A DNA stretch of 64,000 bases from the NCBI GenBank assembly GCA_000231825.2, contig JH720302.1, positions 663,428 to 727,427 on the forward strand, in the 5' to 3' direction. The notes under the pieces were generated by a model. It saw only the letters and a list, made by a program, of their open reading frames with translations. It was not told the origin of the DNA and searched no databases. Below, one piece after another: positions 52,201 through 64,000 of the stretch. Both the position numbers and the translations under genes were made by a program. The DNA comes from Tetrahymena elliotti 4EA. Taxonomy: Eukaryota; Ciliophora; Oligohymenophorea; Hymenostomatida; Tetrahymenidae. Numbering within the stretch: position 1 is the first letter of the stretch; every line of letters begins with the position of its first letter.

Positions 52201-53193
52201 GTAGAACTTCTTCCTCTTCTGCTATGAAAATTATCTATATTTAAAAAATCATCATCTTCATCTAACATGCTTTTTGAACGTTCATTGGGTAACTTATTAG
52301 CAGATGGAAAAGTTTGCTAGTTCCCTGGTTATTATTACTATTTAGAAACATCTTTCTTTCTGAAATCATCAAAATTATCCTAATTAGAATAGTCTTTTTC
52401 TTTAAATAAATCCCTGCTTGAACCAACAGAAAAAGTATCTCCTCCTCCCATATTTGCTTTATTTGCTGCAGGTGCAGTATTGCTATTTATTTTAGAATTT
52501 AAAGGTACTCCAAACAAAGATGCCCTCTTTTCCAAGTAATCATCATCATTATTAAAAGCTGTTTAAGTTTTCTTTAAGTCTAGGTTAGATGATGGAATGT
52601 ATCCTGATTTAGCATATCCTGTATTGTTATTCTTGTTATCATCTATATCAATATCAAAATCATCAAAGAAAGTGTTTTGCTACTTGCTGTTTTAATTAAT
52701 ATTTTATTATGATTTGATTCCAAAAGATGTATTTGCAGCAGGTTTTCCATATCCTTTATCATTTTTATCATCATCTATCAACTTTAAAACATCATCAAAA
52801 TCATATTGACCTTATTTCCCTCCTGCAGAGCTTGGCTTACTACTAACTCCAAACCCTGTAGAAGAATATCCCTTTTTATCATTGTTTTTATTATTTGAAA
52901 TACCAGAAGGATTATACCCTCCTAAAATATCATCTTCATCATCCAAATCAACTGAGGATTTTTTATTATTATTATTTCCATAATTGAATGCACTCCTATT
53001 ATATACAATAAATAAAAATAAAACATTTAAATCCTATTATTAAACCATACTTGCTTTGTTATGGTTTCGTATTGTTTGTGTTAGTCAATGTTGCTAATAA
53101 ATCATCAATGTCATCTATTTCATTATGTAAAAAAGTAATTAATTTATTGATAAGTGATTTTTTTCAAGATTTGTATTAAAATAAAATACCCAT
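49259..53193 (-). CDS. Long coiled-coil protein, FBF1-like candidate
   Basis: The first exon is tiny (ATG plus one base at 53193-53190) and splices to MDDIDDLLATLTNTNNTK. Further introns lie near 53053-52994, 51988-51920, 50880-50815, 50508-50447 and 50251-50191, all GT..AG. The protein has roughly 1,150-1,200 residues. The N-terminal third is acidic and low-complexity, with Asp-rich LGGYNPS (near 52910) and LGGYNPT (near 52050) motifs. The centre is Asn-rich. From about 51440 down to about 49850 it is a long Glu/Lys/Arg/Gln-rich coiled coil, then an Asn/Ser-rich tail ending at the TGA at 49259-49261. Acidic short motifs at the start followed by a C-terminal coiled coil recall FBF1, a ciliary transition-fibre protein, which would fit a ciliate. 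The assignment rests on layout, not on aligned sequence. Confidence 0.75.
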
Positions 53194-54425
53194 TTTTTTT
53201 CAGGAAATAAGTCTTTTGTATAAACAAACCAGCTCTAAAAAGAAAAATATCAAGTTAAAATTTTGTAAGCTTAAATGCCTAATTCTTAAGATTAAAGTGA
53301 AAAATATTATTGAATTAATTAATGATAAAAAAATCAAACTTAGATTAATCAATAAATCTAAAATCACAAATTATTTGAATAACTTTCTTTGTTTAATTTC
53401 AAACATTAATTCAAAAATTTTAAATGAATCAATCTAAAAGCTGTTTGTTAATTGTTAAAAAGTAAGCTGTTGATGATAATAGAATATCATTTTTATAATA
53501 CTTTACTATTTTTTATTTATGCTTCTCTCAAATTTTAAAACCCTTATTTCATCTTAAATTAGAAATTAAAATAAGTATTCAAAATATATTTTCTTTAATA
53601 TTTATGCCATTTCATTTAAATTTAACAGATTTTTTTTATTCCAAATAAATATTTCAAGATCTTTTAATGTTTTAGATGTAAAAATGAATCCATATAAAAG
53701 AATAGATCAAAATTCAATTCATATTACTAAATAATCTAAAATAAAAAAAATTCAATTATTAATTGATACTCTGAAGTGTTAAAATATTGTATTCTTATAA
53801 AAGAGTATTTAATTTTAAATTTTGGTTAAATTACATAATTAACAATAAAAAAATGTTATTTCTGATCATTTGTAATGTTTTGCATTATTATTTTTTTAAT
53901 TTGAAGTAAAAAGAATAATGATGATTCTTGTTTATTTAAAAAGAAAAAATGAATTTTCTTTTTTTGCTCAATAATTATTTTTGAAAGAAAAAGATGTAAG
54001 CTAATTTTGGTTTAAAGAATTTAATTTAGTTTGAGTAATTCATTGCTAAATTAATTAAATTGCAAGATTTTTCATTGATTTTTAAAGACTTTTTTATAAA
54101 ATATAGATATTGAAGTAAATCTTCCAAACCAACCATGAAAATATAAATAAAATTAAAGATTTAATATATTTGAGAAAAAGAAAAGAATGGTTGTGGTTTT
54201 AATATTTTGCTTTTTATAAATGAATATTTAATAGGAAAACAAAAATTGTTGGACATATCAATAATAAATAATTTATAATTGAGGGATTGATTATAATTCA
54301 TACAAACACTTTCAATTTTTATTTGTTAAGCAATTATTAAAAAGTGAAAGAATTCTTTTCTAAGGTATTTTAAGATTTTTTTTTTAGAAATCAGCATAAA
54401 AATCTAAATGAGTTATTAAAGAGAT
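53194..54425. other. Divergent AT-rich spacer
   Basis: It separates the coiled-coil gene (minus) from the gene at 54426 (plus) and should contain both promoters. A Lys/Asn/Ile-rich open frame at 53216-53470 lacks ATG support and is compositionally like random AT-rich DNA, so it is not called. Confidence 0.5.
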
Positions 54426-56302
54426 ATGAATAATATTTAGCAAATGCTGGGGATTCTACTTCAGTTGCCTGATCCAAATTAAATGCTTAAAGCCAGCAAG
54501 CCATTAGATAGAGAAGAAGGATAAATATAAGTTATAGAGTAAGGAGTAGTTTAAAAGTATAAATGGTAGGGAGCTTTACCTAGTAAATTGAGAGATGAAA
54601 AACTTTAGCTTAATTTTGATAAATAAGCCAACAAAACCAAGCATAATTCATCTCTACTAAGCTATTCATAATAGATAAATCATTAGAGTTCTATTTAACA
54701 TAAAAGGGATTAATTTTAAATTAGATAGCCTCATAAGATGTAAAATCAAAGTTTCTCTGTTGATTATCGCTCTAAAGATCATGCTAACTCTTACAGATAA
54801 AAAAATAACTTATCTTATAGCAATTATGATGAAAATTTTGGCTTTAATTAGAATTAATCTGCATTCATTCAAAAGAATAATTTTTTTGAGAATACTTTCA
54901 CCCCAAGTTCAACAAAGAATCGCTAAAATCAGCAATTTTTGCATTAATAATTAACACCTTCTCATAACTTGCTCTCTCCTAAAAATAATTCATTTCATAA
55001 CAATCAAATAAGAATGAGTATTTCTGAAAAAATGCAATAATAGCCTTAAGAATCTAAGCTAGTAGCTGTTAAATATATTGGTAAATCTTTATCAATTAGA
55101 AATATTTTATTTAATAATTTATGTCTTCAATTTAAAGGTGTTCATAACGATTAGATTGGAGTTCTTTCAAGAAAAATACCTATGGAGGAGTAAGTAGAAA
55201 AAATCACCAAATGTAAGCAAATTCAGTTAGAAAGAAGAATAAAAAGTGGAGCAGGATACAGATAAAAGGCGATTGATAATTAAAATAATTAATAAAATGA
55301 ATAAGTACAATAAAATCAAGAACAAACCATTCATCAACAATAAAAAAATAAGATTTTTATCAACATAAAATCATCTAAAAGTATACTTATTTATTCTTTT
55401 TAAAATTATAATTTCATTAAAAGAGAATATGAAAATATTTATTTACTATTATTTACTTTTTAGAAAAAAGATTTAACGCAGAAGACCAGAGTGAAGAGAA
55501 TAAAAATAATTTTAACTAAGAAACTGGTACAACAAATGATAATACCTTATCTCCAAAGTTAGAAGCCAAAAGTAGAGAAAAACTGTTGAATATTAGCTAG
55601 TAGTTATATGATATTAAAGAAAATGAAGAAGGAGAAGTTAATTTAAATTTCAAGGAGTTATATCCAGATTCGAATACAGATATGAAAAAGCAGCATTAAA
55701 ATGCTTTGAGATAAGTTTTAGAAGAACAAGAATTTCAATCTAAAATAAAATCACCTCTTAGTGATGTTAGAATGAGTCAAGATAATAAGAAAGTAGAAAA
55801 TACACATTCAACTTTAAGTAGCACTTAATAGTAAAGATATAATAACAATAATAGTATCTTCAAAAATGATAAAAACATATAGTTATTTAACACTAATAGC
55901 TCACGCCCTAATACAACAGCCAATTCAAGGAATTATTATAATTATGCTTAAGCCTCACCATTAAATACATAAAATAAATAACAATCATTATCATTTAGAG
56001 CTTAGAGCTTGAACTAGCAAAGACGAGTTATATAAAATGACCCAAATACAGAAATAATGCTAGAAAATAATTAAATTAACATAGATAAACTGTTGAATAA
56101 TACTTAAAATCATTTTTAATTAAAACCACAAGAAATGCCAGATCCGAGTAAATATGATAAGTTTCTTGTTACTAAGTACTCTTTAGAGAGAAAATTAACA
56201 GCACTTAAGAAAAAAAGAGAAGAAAACCCTAATTATGGGAAAAAGTAATTCTACGTTGTCTGGAATAACCAACAAATAAACTGTGTCAACAACTTTTAAT
56301 GA
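54426..56302 (+). CDS. N/Q-rich protein of unknown function
   Basis: Two exons joined by an intron at about 55381-55462 (GTATAC..TTTTTAG). The start ATG opens MNNIQQMLGILLQLPDPNQM. Most of the protein is Asn/Gln/Ser-rich and probably disordered. Two compact segments stand out: about 55070-55250 (VKYIGKSLSIRNILFNNLCL, then basic RRIKSGAGYRQK) and the last 60 residues (KYDKFLVTKYSLERKLTALK, then a short basic stretch and FYVVWNNQQINC). The TGA is at 56300-56302. No domain was recognised. It is transcribed away from the coiled-coil gene. The repeated low-complexity style is shared with the genes at 1344 and 15054. Confidence 0.75.
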
Positions 56303-57126
56303 TATTTCGCAAATTAATTGTTCAAAGTATTTATCTAAAAATATGTTTAGAATCTCAATTTCATACAAATAAAAAGAAAAATAATAGATTTACATCTATA
56401 AAAAACAATTTTCCTAACAAAATTTAAATTACTCATATTAATTTTTAATAAATATATTTAAAAAATAAAGAATTTAGTTAAACTAGTTTTTCATTCAAAA
56501 TTTTTGTAATTGCATTTGTAAAATGTTTTTTAATACTGTAGTTATCTAATTTTAATTTATACTCAAAAATATCAATAAAACCTAATAAATAATGTGTATT
56601 TTCATTAATTTGACAAGTTTACAAAAATGGTTTTTTATTTTTAGCTGGTTAAAAATAAGGAAATTTGAAATCTTTAAAGCTTTATTTATTGCATTTAATT
56701 TAGAGAGATCACCTAATATATAGTCTATATTTTCTTAATATATATTTAAAGGAGTAAAATAATTATGATAAATCTAATCTACTCATTATTTTACTTTTCT
56801 AAAATTATTACATTCAAAAATTTTTGAACCTTTCTAAACAAATTAGAAACATATTTTTGATAATTTGAAAAAAATGATTTCTCAAAATAAAGAAAAATTA
56901 CAAAATAGTTTGAATGAATTTTGAAAATAGAATGAAGTGAATCGTAACTAATTTAAATTAGCTGAGAGAGATACGTACATATAAATGAATATTATTTATA
57001 AAACAAAATAATAAGAGAATAAATTATGATATTATTTGTTTATTGAGAGATTGGGTAAGTTTTTATTTATTTTTATTGAAAATTTTAGAGGTTTTTAAGA
57101 TTTAAAGTAATTTAAATTCATAGCTC
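56303..57126. other. AT-rich convergent spacer
   Basis: Gene-free as far as can be seen; it lies between the 3' ends of the 54426 gene and the reductase gene. No terminator-like or repeat structure was recognised. Confidence 0.55.
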
Positions 57127-59841
57127 TCACCATAATTCTTTGATGATTCTTTTTTCCTTTTCTAAATTTTCAACAAACTTGTGAGCTTCTTGATCATCAA
57201 GGTTTTTGAATTTTTGGACTATTTTTCTTAAGGCATTAACAACACTTTCACCCATAGCAGTAGCACTTTATAATAAAATAAATTGATAAGCTAATGAATT
57301 AAATTATCTTAATTTTACCCACAAATGTAGATTATGCCGTTTCTTTCGAAGAAGGTGTTATAGATTTCTTCTTCGTTTTTGATCATTAAGTCTTGAACAT
57401 AGACCTTGCTACCCTAATTTTTACAATGAACATTATTAAAATTTTTGAATAAATAACTAAATAAATAAATTACTTGATCTCTAGAGAAAGCTGTGTATAA
57501 CTTATTAATAATACCATTCTTTACATATTATTCAAGTTCTTCTCTGAAGATAAAATCACCATCCTAATGTCTGCAACCAAAGTATAAAGTAAACTCCCCA
57601 GGACAGATATTGATACCTTTTTTTTTGGATTATAATTAATTAATTTTATAAATTAAAATTTTTCTATTTTTATTTACCTTTTTCTAAAAGAGCTTCTTTT
57701 TCTTAGCAAAAAGCGATGAAAGGGGCAATACCAGTACCAGGACCGATCATGATGATAGGGGTTTTGCTGTCTTGGGGGAGAATAAAACTAGAAGTTTTGA
57801 AGCCAACTCTAATTCTGTTACCAGTCATACCGTTCTTGAGCTTGTTTTAGAAATTGATCAAATACTTTGAGCAAATACCATGTTTTATGCTTCCGTCTTA
57901 AAGCTTATCTGCAACGAGACTGTCAGTTACAGTAACAATTTCAGGGTTTTTAACATCAGAAGAGGAAATAGTGAAAAGACGGGGGCTTAGACGAGGACAA
58001 AGATCAACAAATTATTCAAGAGTTGGGACAATTTAATACTCCTTCAATAAGTCGAAAAGACATTTCTTCTTTTAGTATATTTCGGTATCGAATTCTTTCT
58101 TTCCAGCAGCAGAGGCTAGTTTTTCTAATCTATTTGTATTTAAAAAAAATTATAAGTTAATAAGAATTAATAAATTATCCTTTCTATAATAGACACCCAT
58201 TTAATATGGAAAATTTTTATTGGCGTTTTGAATATCTTAAATTAAATTTGGGGTTAATTTTTGGCAGAATTAAATTTATTCAGACAAATTATTTTGCAAT
58301 CACAAAATTTATAATTAATTTAAATGCTAACAAAACTAATTAATAAGAATTGCTTATTTATTCTAACAGCTAAGTTTTAAATATTTTATTTAAGAAACAT
58401 TTTCATTTTCTGTGCTAATTTTTAACAAAATCTATTGATGCTCTTTTTCTATGCTTGTTTTTATTATTGGAAAAGAAATTGCAATTAAGTATATTTGTTT
58501 ACTTTGATTTGTCTTCTTCTTTGGTGGTTAATTTAGCTAAGTCCTTAAGGGTTTTCTTCATAAGTTGGCCTTAAAAGTCACAAAACTTGGTCAAAATACT
58601 TCTGATACTGATAGGGGAGGGGAAAGGGTATTTGAATTTTTCAGCAAATTCTTCATCAACAACAATTTCTACTCTTTAGTTGAGGTCTAAATTTAAATGA
58701 GCTCCAACTTTTTCAACAAGAGCAGGGTCATTTTCAGCAAAGATTTCAATATTCATAGCAGTCTTATATTTTAAGTTGGTATTTTTTAAATCGATTTCCA
58801 TATGAAGAGTAGATCCATCATTATTGTTTTAACGTAATTCTCTCATGCTCTTAACATTTGCAACTGTTCCATGAATGTAACCATCAGTTAAGAATTCATA
58901 CTTCTTTCCGTCATTCTTAGCGTTTTCGAAATTGATTTCGGCAGCTTCAGTGGGAACTAACTTGAAAGCAGTACCTGATTTCTTTTTATTGTGATGTGTA
59001 GCAGCACTTTAATCATTTTGCTTTGTTAAATCAATAGGAGTAATAATCTTCTTGAGTTCAGTCCATAAGTTTTCCTTCCACTCATTGAAGTCATCTTCTA
59101 ATGAGCTATTATCGTCTCCTTCACCATATCTGTAGACTCTAAAATAATTGATTAAAACATATTATCAGTTAGCATTTTAAGATGTTCATTCTATTAATTT
59201 TTGATAAAATTTCATAAAATATATACCTCTTAGCACCAAGACGTTCGAAATGTTAGTTAGTTTAACGACCCATAGAGTTGTAGTGCTCATATTGAGTATT
59301 ACCCAAACCGAAAACGGTGAAACGGATGTTCTTGAAAGCGTTTTCTTCTTAATGATTCTTAATCCATTCAAAGAATTCTTTGGCATTATCAGTGGGATCA
59401 CCTTCTCCATGAGTGGCCATACATAATATGACTAAGTTATCTCCTTTAGTGAAAAATTCTTACTTGAAATCCTTCAAATCTTCTACAGTTGGTTCAAAAT
59501 CATTATCCATGGCTTCTTGAGAGAGAATATTGCAAAACTTGTTTGCAGTACCACTTTATGAACCAAAGAAGAAAGTAACTTTTCCATAAGATATTGTACT
59601 TTCTTTTTTCTTGATCTAGACCTTTTGCTCAACTTTAACTCTTTTAATGTTTTGTAAAATACATTAATATTTTATATTTTTTTTAGAGGAATCTAAATTT
59701 TTTTTTTGTAAGATTAGAAATAAACAATAAGATATAATAATTGTACTCTTAAGCAATGGGATCCTTCTTCAAAAATTTGAAGATCAAAGCTATGACAAAA
59801 ACAGCTAAGCCTAATCCTATAAGAATGTTTTCTGTATCCAT
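57127..59841 (-). CDS. POR: NADPH-cytochrome P450 reductase
   Basis: It transfers electrons from NADPH through FAD and FMN to P450s and other ER haem enzymes. The first exon encodes an N-terminal membrane anchor ([19 protein letters not shown]), so the enzyme is ER-tethered with a cytosolic catalytic part. FMN (flavodoxin) domain: [31 protein letters not shown]. Connecting/FAD domain: RLFTISSS and [13 protein letters not shown] domain: [44 protein letters not shown]. The chain ends KELW, keeping the aromatic C terminus that stacks on FAD. About six introns interrupt it; the largest is about 58131-58508. The usual Asp after the final C-G is Gly here. Gene order in the minus direction is anchor, FMN, FAD, NADPH as expected. 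The symbol follows animal usage. Confidence 0.92.
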
Positions 59842-61724
59842 GAGAGAAATCTCTTTTCTAATATTTTTTATGTTGCTGCTAATAAGAAACAAAATAATTG
59901 AATTTTTGGATGATAAAATTAATTATAAATTTTTTAGTTTAGCATTTAAAGAAATTTTAATGATGTTCAATTCTATCTTACATAATTTTTAAATTAATAA
60001 ATTGCATCACTTAACTCAATTTAATATCTTTCACAAGTAATAAATTGCATCAAAATTAAAATGAAAATACGTAAAGTAAGAGTTTTTATTTCTTTTACAT
60101 TAAAGAAAAATTAATAAGCCTCATTTTTCAACCCTGCTTAACAATATAGCGAATTATGTAAATATAACCTAAGTTAATAATTTAAAGATCGATTCAAATC
60201 TGTTCGAAAAATTTTTAGACTCTTAACACCTTTGAAATAGAGAGTTAGTGTTTAATTAAGATATAATTTTTTGTTACAAAATTTAGAAATTTGAAAGAAT
60301 TTTCTACATTAACAAAAAAAAAGCAAATAAAGGCAAAAAATAAATTTAACAAAAATAATAATTCATTTTATTTTGGTAATATTGAAAATGCTTTAGATTA
60401 AACAGCGATGCTGTTCTTCTTCAACTTTTAAATTCAAAATATTAAGATTATTTTAGCTCTTATTTATTTTATTCCTTTTGAAATTTAAGTTAAGCTTTGT
60501 AAATGTTAATTGATTTTATTTTTGTTTGATAAGTGTTTTCGTTACATGTGGAAAGTTAATTAAATAGTTTTGATTTGAAATATATTAAAATATCTTTTGA
60601 AATAAACATATTTTTGATTATCGACTTAACTATTTTCATATAAAAAAACAAGACAAACAATTAAAATAAAGACTTATTTATACCCTAACATAAATTTTCA
60701 TAGCCTTAATAAAAATAAACTAACAAAGAATGTTAAAGTTAATGAAATAGATGAGATCAGATTTATCATTAAAAAAATAATTTTAGTTTGAATAGCGAGA
60801 GAGAATGGAGGAGTTTTTTGTGCAAATTATATTATATAAGATGCAAAATTTCTCTTTTGATTATCAAAAAATTAAAATATGATCTTTAATTTTAATTTAT
60901 TGAAGAAGTAAAAGAAATAAGTGACTTCTAATAGAATCTTATCAATTCATTTACAGATCTCTTTTTCTCTTGATTAATATTTTTGATAAAGAATTTACAA
61001 AAAAATATATTGTACTTATTAATTTACACAATATCTCATATTAAATATCTCTACTGAATTACTATCAATTTTACTCCAATTTAAAATAGAATATCATTAA
61101 TTTAAATCTATTCTAAGCAAAAGAGATAATTCATTGATAAACTAGATTGAGTGATATCTGATAAGAGTTTTTGTTTTCAAATATTATTTAATAAAAAGTA
61201 AAATACTTCTTATTTTAAACATTTATTTTTTATCAAAAGATTTTTTTTCATATTAAATCAGTTTAGAATTTGCTTTGGGATAAATTATGTCAAAATTTTT
61301 TTCATTAAATTAAAACAAATATTGGTAATAAAATAAATTATCTTTAAAAGTTAATAATTATGCTAACTAATCATAAAAGGAATTAATTATTAGTTCTAAA
61401 TTAGCTTTTAATTTGATTTGTTATCGAAATTCATTATCATAAAATAAAAATAAGAAATTTCTCACGTCAAAAAACATTTTTCAAGATAAAATATTAGCTC
61501 AATACAAAACAAATAAATCCTCATAAATATTAGTAAAAAATATATGCATAAACTTAGACACCACCCCCAATTACTTAAAAAATCATTTTCAATCTCAATT
61601 TTTTAAATTGTTTCTGGGGGGGGAGGGGGGATAATATTTAAAAAAATTTGATGTATAATAAAGCTGAAGGATATGAAGGATAGGATTATTTAGATTTAGT
61701 TCTTCTTAGTTGATTGATTTAATT
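59842..61724. other. AT-rich spacer with a poly-G element
   Basis: No gene could be supported in these 1.9 kb. The only striking feature is the C-run/G-run pair at 61561-61630, listed separately. Confidence 0.5.
61561..61630. other. Isolated C-run and G-run pair
   Basis: CCACCCCC at 61561-61568 is followed about 48 bases later by eight G, one A and six G at 61616-61630. In DNA this AT-rich such runs are exceptional. They could pair as an imperfect hairpin stem or form G-rich secondary structure. The element lies about 95 bases past the stop codon of the minus-strand gene at 61725, so it would be in or near that gene's 3' flank. It is not the GGGGTT telomere repeat. Confidence 0.8.
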
Positions 61725-62723
61725 TCATTAGTTATTTAAATTTAACTTTTTAGCATGACTATTTTTGAGTATCCTTGAATACTTATTATAATTATCTCTA
61801 ACACTACTTTGATAAAGTTCATATTCACTTAAAACTTAATTTCCATTTAAATCTTCAACTTTGTTTTAGCATGTTAAAGCAACTAATTAGATGTCTCTTA
61901 CTGAAAATTATCTAAATTAATTATTGCTTACAGATTATTGATAATCTGTTTTGTCTCTTTATGGTGATTAGAAAAGTTATTTTTCAGAGAGATTACTTTT
62001 AGGAGATATTTGAGGAATTTATAATGTAAATTAATTTCTTTTTATTCTTAATGAAAATTTATCTTTTTAGCAATCAGGTTTCTCAAATGACTACATATTA
62101 AATAATTCAATCAATTTAGGGTGTAATAAATTAATTAACTTTTGATTAATTTCAGTATTTTACTAGCTTTAGTTTATGATATTATTATAAGCTTCTTAAG
62201 CATCTTCAGCTTTTTAAATTAGAGTTTTTTTATTTTCATAAAAAATACCTAAATTACTAGATTCACTCATATAATCCGAAATTACTTAGTTATTATTCTT
62301 ATCTACTTTTATTATAGGCTTGAGAATATAATCAAATAGTCTTAATTAGTTTTCATTTAGCAAAAGTTTTTAAAGTTTTTAAAATTCTATCAATTTATTA
62401 AGAATGAAAACAATATCAAGATGATTGTAAAGCTTTTACAAACCATAATCAATTACTTAAGACATCTTTTTTCTTTTTATGCAAGTAAAGAATGATATAT
62501 AATACTTAATATAATCACATGATTTTATTCTGAGTTGTTCAAAAGTTTATTTAAAAAATCTTTTCAAATCTCTATTATTTTCCTTTTACTTTTATGATAA
62601 TTAAAATGTATCAAATTTTTCTGATGCAACAATTTTCAGTGAATCTCTCTAGCTTAAGATCTTTAGATGTGTATTCTGTAAAGAATTCTTAACTAGTTTA
62701 ATTAAGTATTTTTTTTTAAACAT
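61725..62723 (-). CDS. Unrecognised 332-residue protein
   Basis: A single uninterrupted frame from ATG (62723) to TGA (61725-61727), 999 nt. It starts MFKKKYLIKLVKNSLQ. Residues about 60-150 are ordered-looking and helical (IKSCDYIKYYISFFTCIKR, then DIVFILNKLIEFQKLQKLLL and NENQLRLFDYILKPII). The remainder is Asn/Gln/Ser-rich. The segment around LNKLIE..LLLNE-Q-RLFDY resembles what I recall as a recurring C-terminal region of ciliate membrane proteins, but the name and role are unknown and the recollection is unverified. If so, this copy may lack its N-terminal membrane part, either through missed upstream exons beyond 62723 or because it is a shortened paralogue. Confidence 0.7.
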
Positions 62724-64000
62724 CTTGCTTTAATTTGAGCTTATAAACAGATTCATCTATAACTAATTATAATATACAAAAAAAATTAAAAATTTTACAA
62801 TTAAAGATTAAACAAATAAGAAAATTAAAATCAAATTATTGGCTATTTTATTATTTAAATAGTTTACATATTAGATTTATTATTTGTTTCATGAGTAAAT
62901 TCTAATTTATTCATTATCCAATTTCAAAGATTAGAACTTCAATAAAGATACTAATTGCTAGAAATAAGTACAATTTCTATTACTTTGAATTAAATACACA
63001 AAATGAGCTGAATGCTTTAGTTAAAATAAAATTAATTTATTTCAATTTTAATTTCAAAAAATAGTCTCTCATATCAACTTTTGATGCAAATTCATAAGCC
63101 TATAATTTTAAATGTCAATCCAGTAAATTAATAAGAATAAAGATTATTAAATTCATAAACGAATCTAATCTATGAGAAAATTGCAAACAAAAACTTCTTA
63201 AGATAATTTGTAAAGTGATTTTTATAGTAAAAAAATAGTAAAAATAAAATTTTACATCGTTAATTCCTAGAATATGAAACCTTCAATTAAAACACTCTTA
63301 AATTTTCTTAGTAACGATTCTCCACTCAAAATAATTTTCTACAAAATGTGGGCTAATATTTAAAGAATTATTTGTAAGTTTATCTTTTTAATTTTTCAAA
63401 TTTAACAATTACCAGTTTTATTAAAAATTAGACCAATATTTTTCTGAGGTCAAATGTTTCGTCTTTTTTGTGGAAATAAAATATTATTAATTGAAATATA
63501 AAGAAAAAATATTCATCATAAATTTAACAAAAATAATCTAAAAAAATTTAATAAGCCAAAATAATCAATCTTCCAATCATAACTTTCTATTTAATTATTA
63601 AGAAATTTATGAAATAATTAATCATCCATAAATTGCTTGAGTTTGTAATCTTAAAAATTATAAATTTTATTCGACTTTCTCTCTAAGTTGCACCAAATTT
63701 TTTGAAATAATTAATGATGAAAAATTGTTGATAAAAAATCATTGATTGATAAATATGATTACAAGAATGGATCAAAAAAATATTTTCAAAACAACAAAAT
63801 TTAGAGTTACATTTTGAAAGAATAAAAAAATCTTTGAAATTAAAAATAAAACTAACATTTTTTTTGAACATTTTTACAAAATTTAATAAAATTAATAGAA
63901 ATTTTGTAATTTAAAAAAATATTCCCCACAAAACAAATCACTAACCTAACCACTCAAATTAACTTTTTTTTAGAAGTAGAAGAAAAAAAAAACTTGTTAA
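62724..64000. other. AT-rich region at the window end
   Basis: No convincing gene was found on either strand. It may hold upstream exons or the promoter of the 61725-62723 gene, but no frame with good splice sites could be linked to it. Confidence 0.45.

Noticed and set aside
53216..53470. Lys/Ile/Asn-rich open frame upstream of the coiled-coil gene
   Set aside because: It has no ATG start and only the composition expected of AT-rich DNA. It lies where the promoter and leader of the minus-strand gene should be.
61616..61630. G-run considered as telomeric repeat
   Set aside because: Ciliate telomeres of this group repeat GGGGTT; here there is no T spacing and only two G runs.
1..64000. tRNA genes, rRNA, transposons and CRISPR arrays
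   Set aside because: I scanned for GC-rich cloverleaf-like islands, transposase-like frames and regularly spaced repeats and found nothing supportable. A covariance or HMM search could still reveal diverged cases.

Overview
The window reads as macronuclear-type ciliate DNA, most likely Tetrahymena or a close oligohymenophorean relative. It is extremely AT-rich. Every convincing gene uses TAA and TAG as sense codons at positions where glutamine fits, and ends at TGA. Introns are short to medium, AT-rich and GT..AG. No mobile element, CRISPR array, rRNA or tRNA gene was seen. Because only TGA stops translation, ordinary ORF calling breaks these genes into pieces. The gene models here were assembled by hand, reading TAA/TAG as Gln and joining exons whose splice phases agree.

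Layout. 1344-3099 (+): Q/N-rich protein, 5' end unresolved. 7425-10341 (+): six-exon, 721-residue protein with a folded N-terminal half and a low-complexity tail. 15054-20297 (+): two-exon, 1,677-residue Q/N/P-rich prion-like protein, followed by a decayed tandem copy of its last exon (20783-21741). 22376-33161 and 33865-44690 (+): tandem pair of giant seven-exon membrane-protein genes, each over 3,200 codons. 44779-46728 (-): signal-peptide-peptidase-like protein lacking catalytic residues. 47858-48376 (+): SKP1. 49259-53193 (-): long coiled-coil protein with FBF1-like features. 54426-56302 (+): N/Q-rich protein. 57127-59841 (-): NADPH-cytochrome P450 reductase. 61725-62723 (-): unrecognised 332-residue protein. 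Long AT-rich gene-free stretches separate the left-hand genes.

The main anomaly is inside the second giant gene. From about 39486 to 41221 the sequence is still collinear with the first copy and the exon length is unchanged (4,407 nt in both copies), but most expected T bases are A. The block starts and stops abruptly, covers the beta-helix-like part of the protein, and contains an in-frame TGA. It is either a striking strand-asymmetric substitution event or a consensus artefact, and raw reads would decide. The surrounding exon is far more similar between the copies than the 5' exons are, which suggests gene conversion.

The genes do not form an operon or an obvious pathway. They are independent single-gene units, as expected in a ciliate. 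Two gene pairs are divergent (46728/47858 and 53193/54426) and could share upstream regions.
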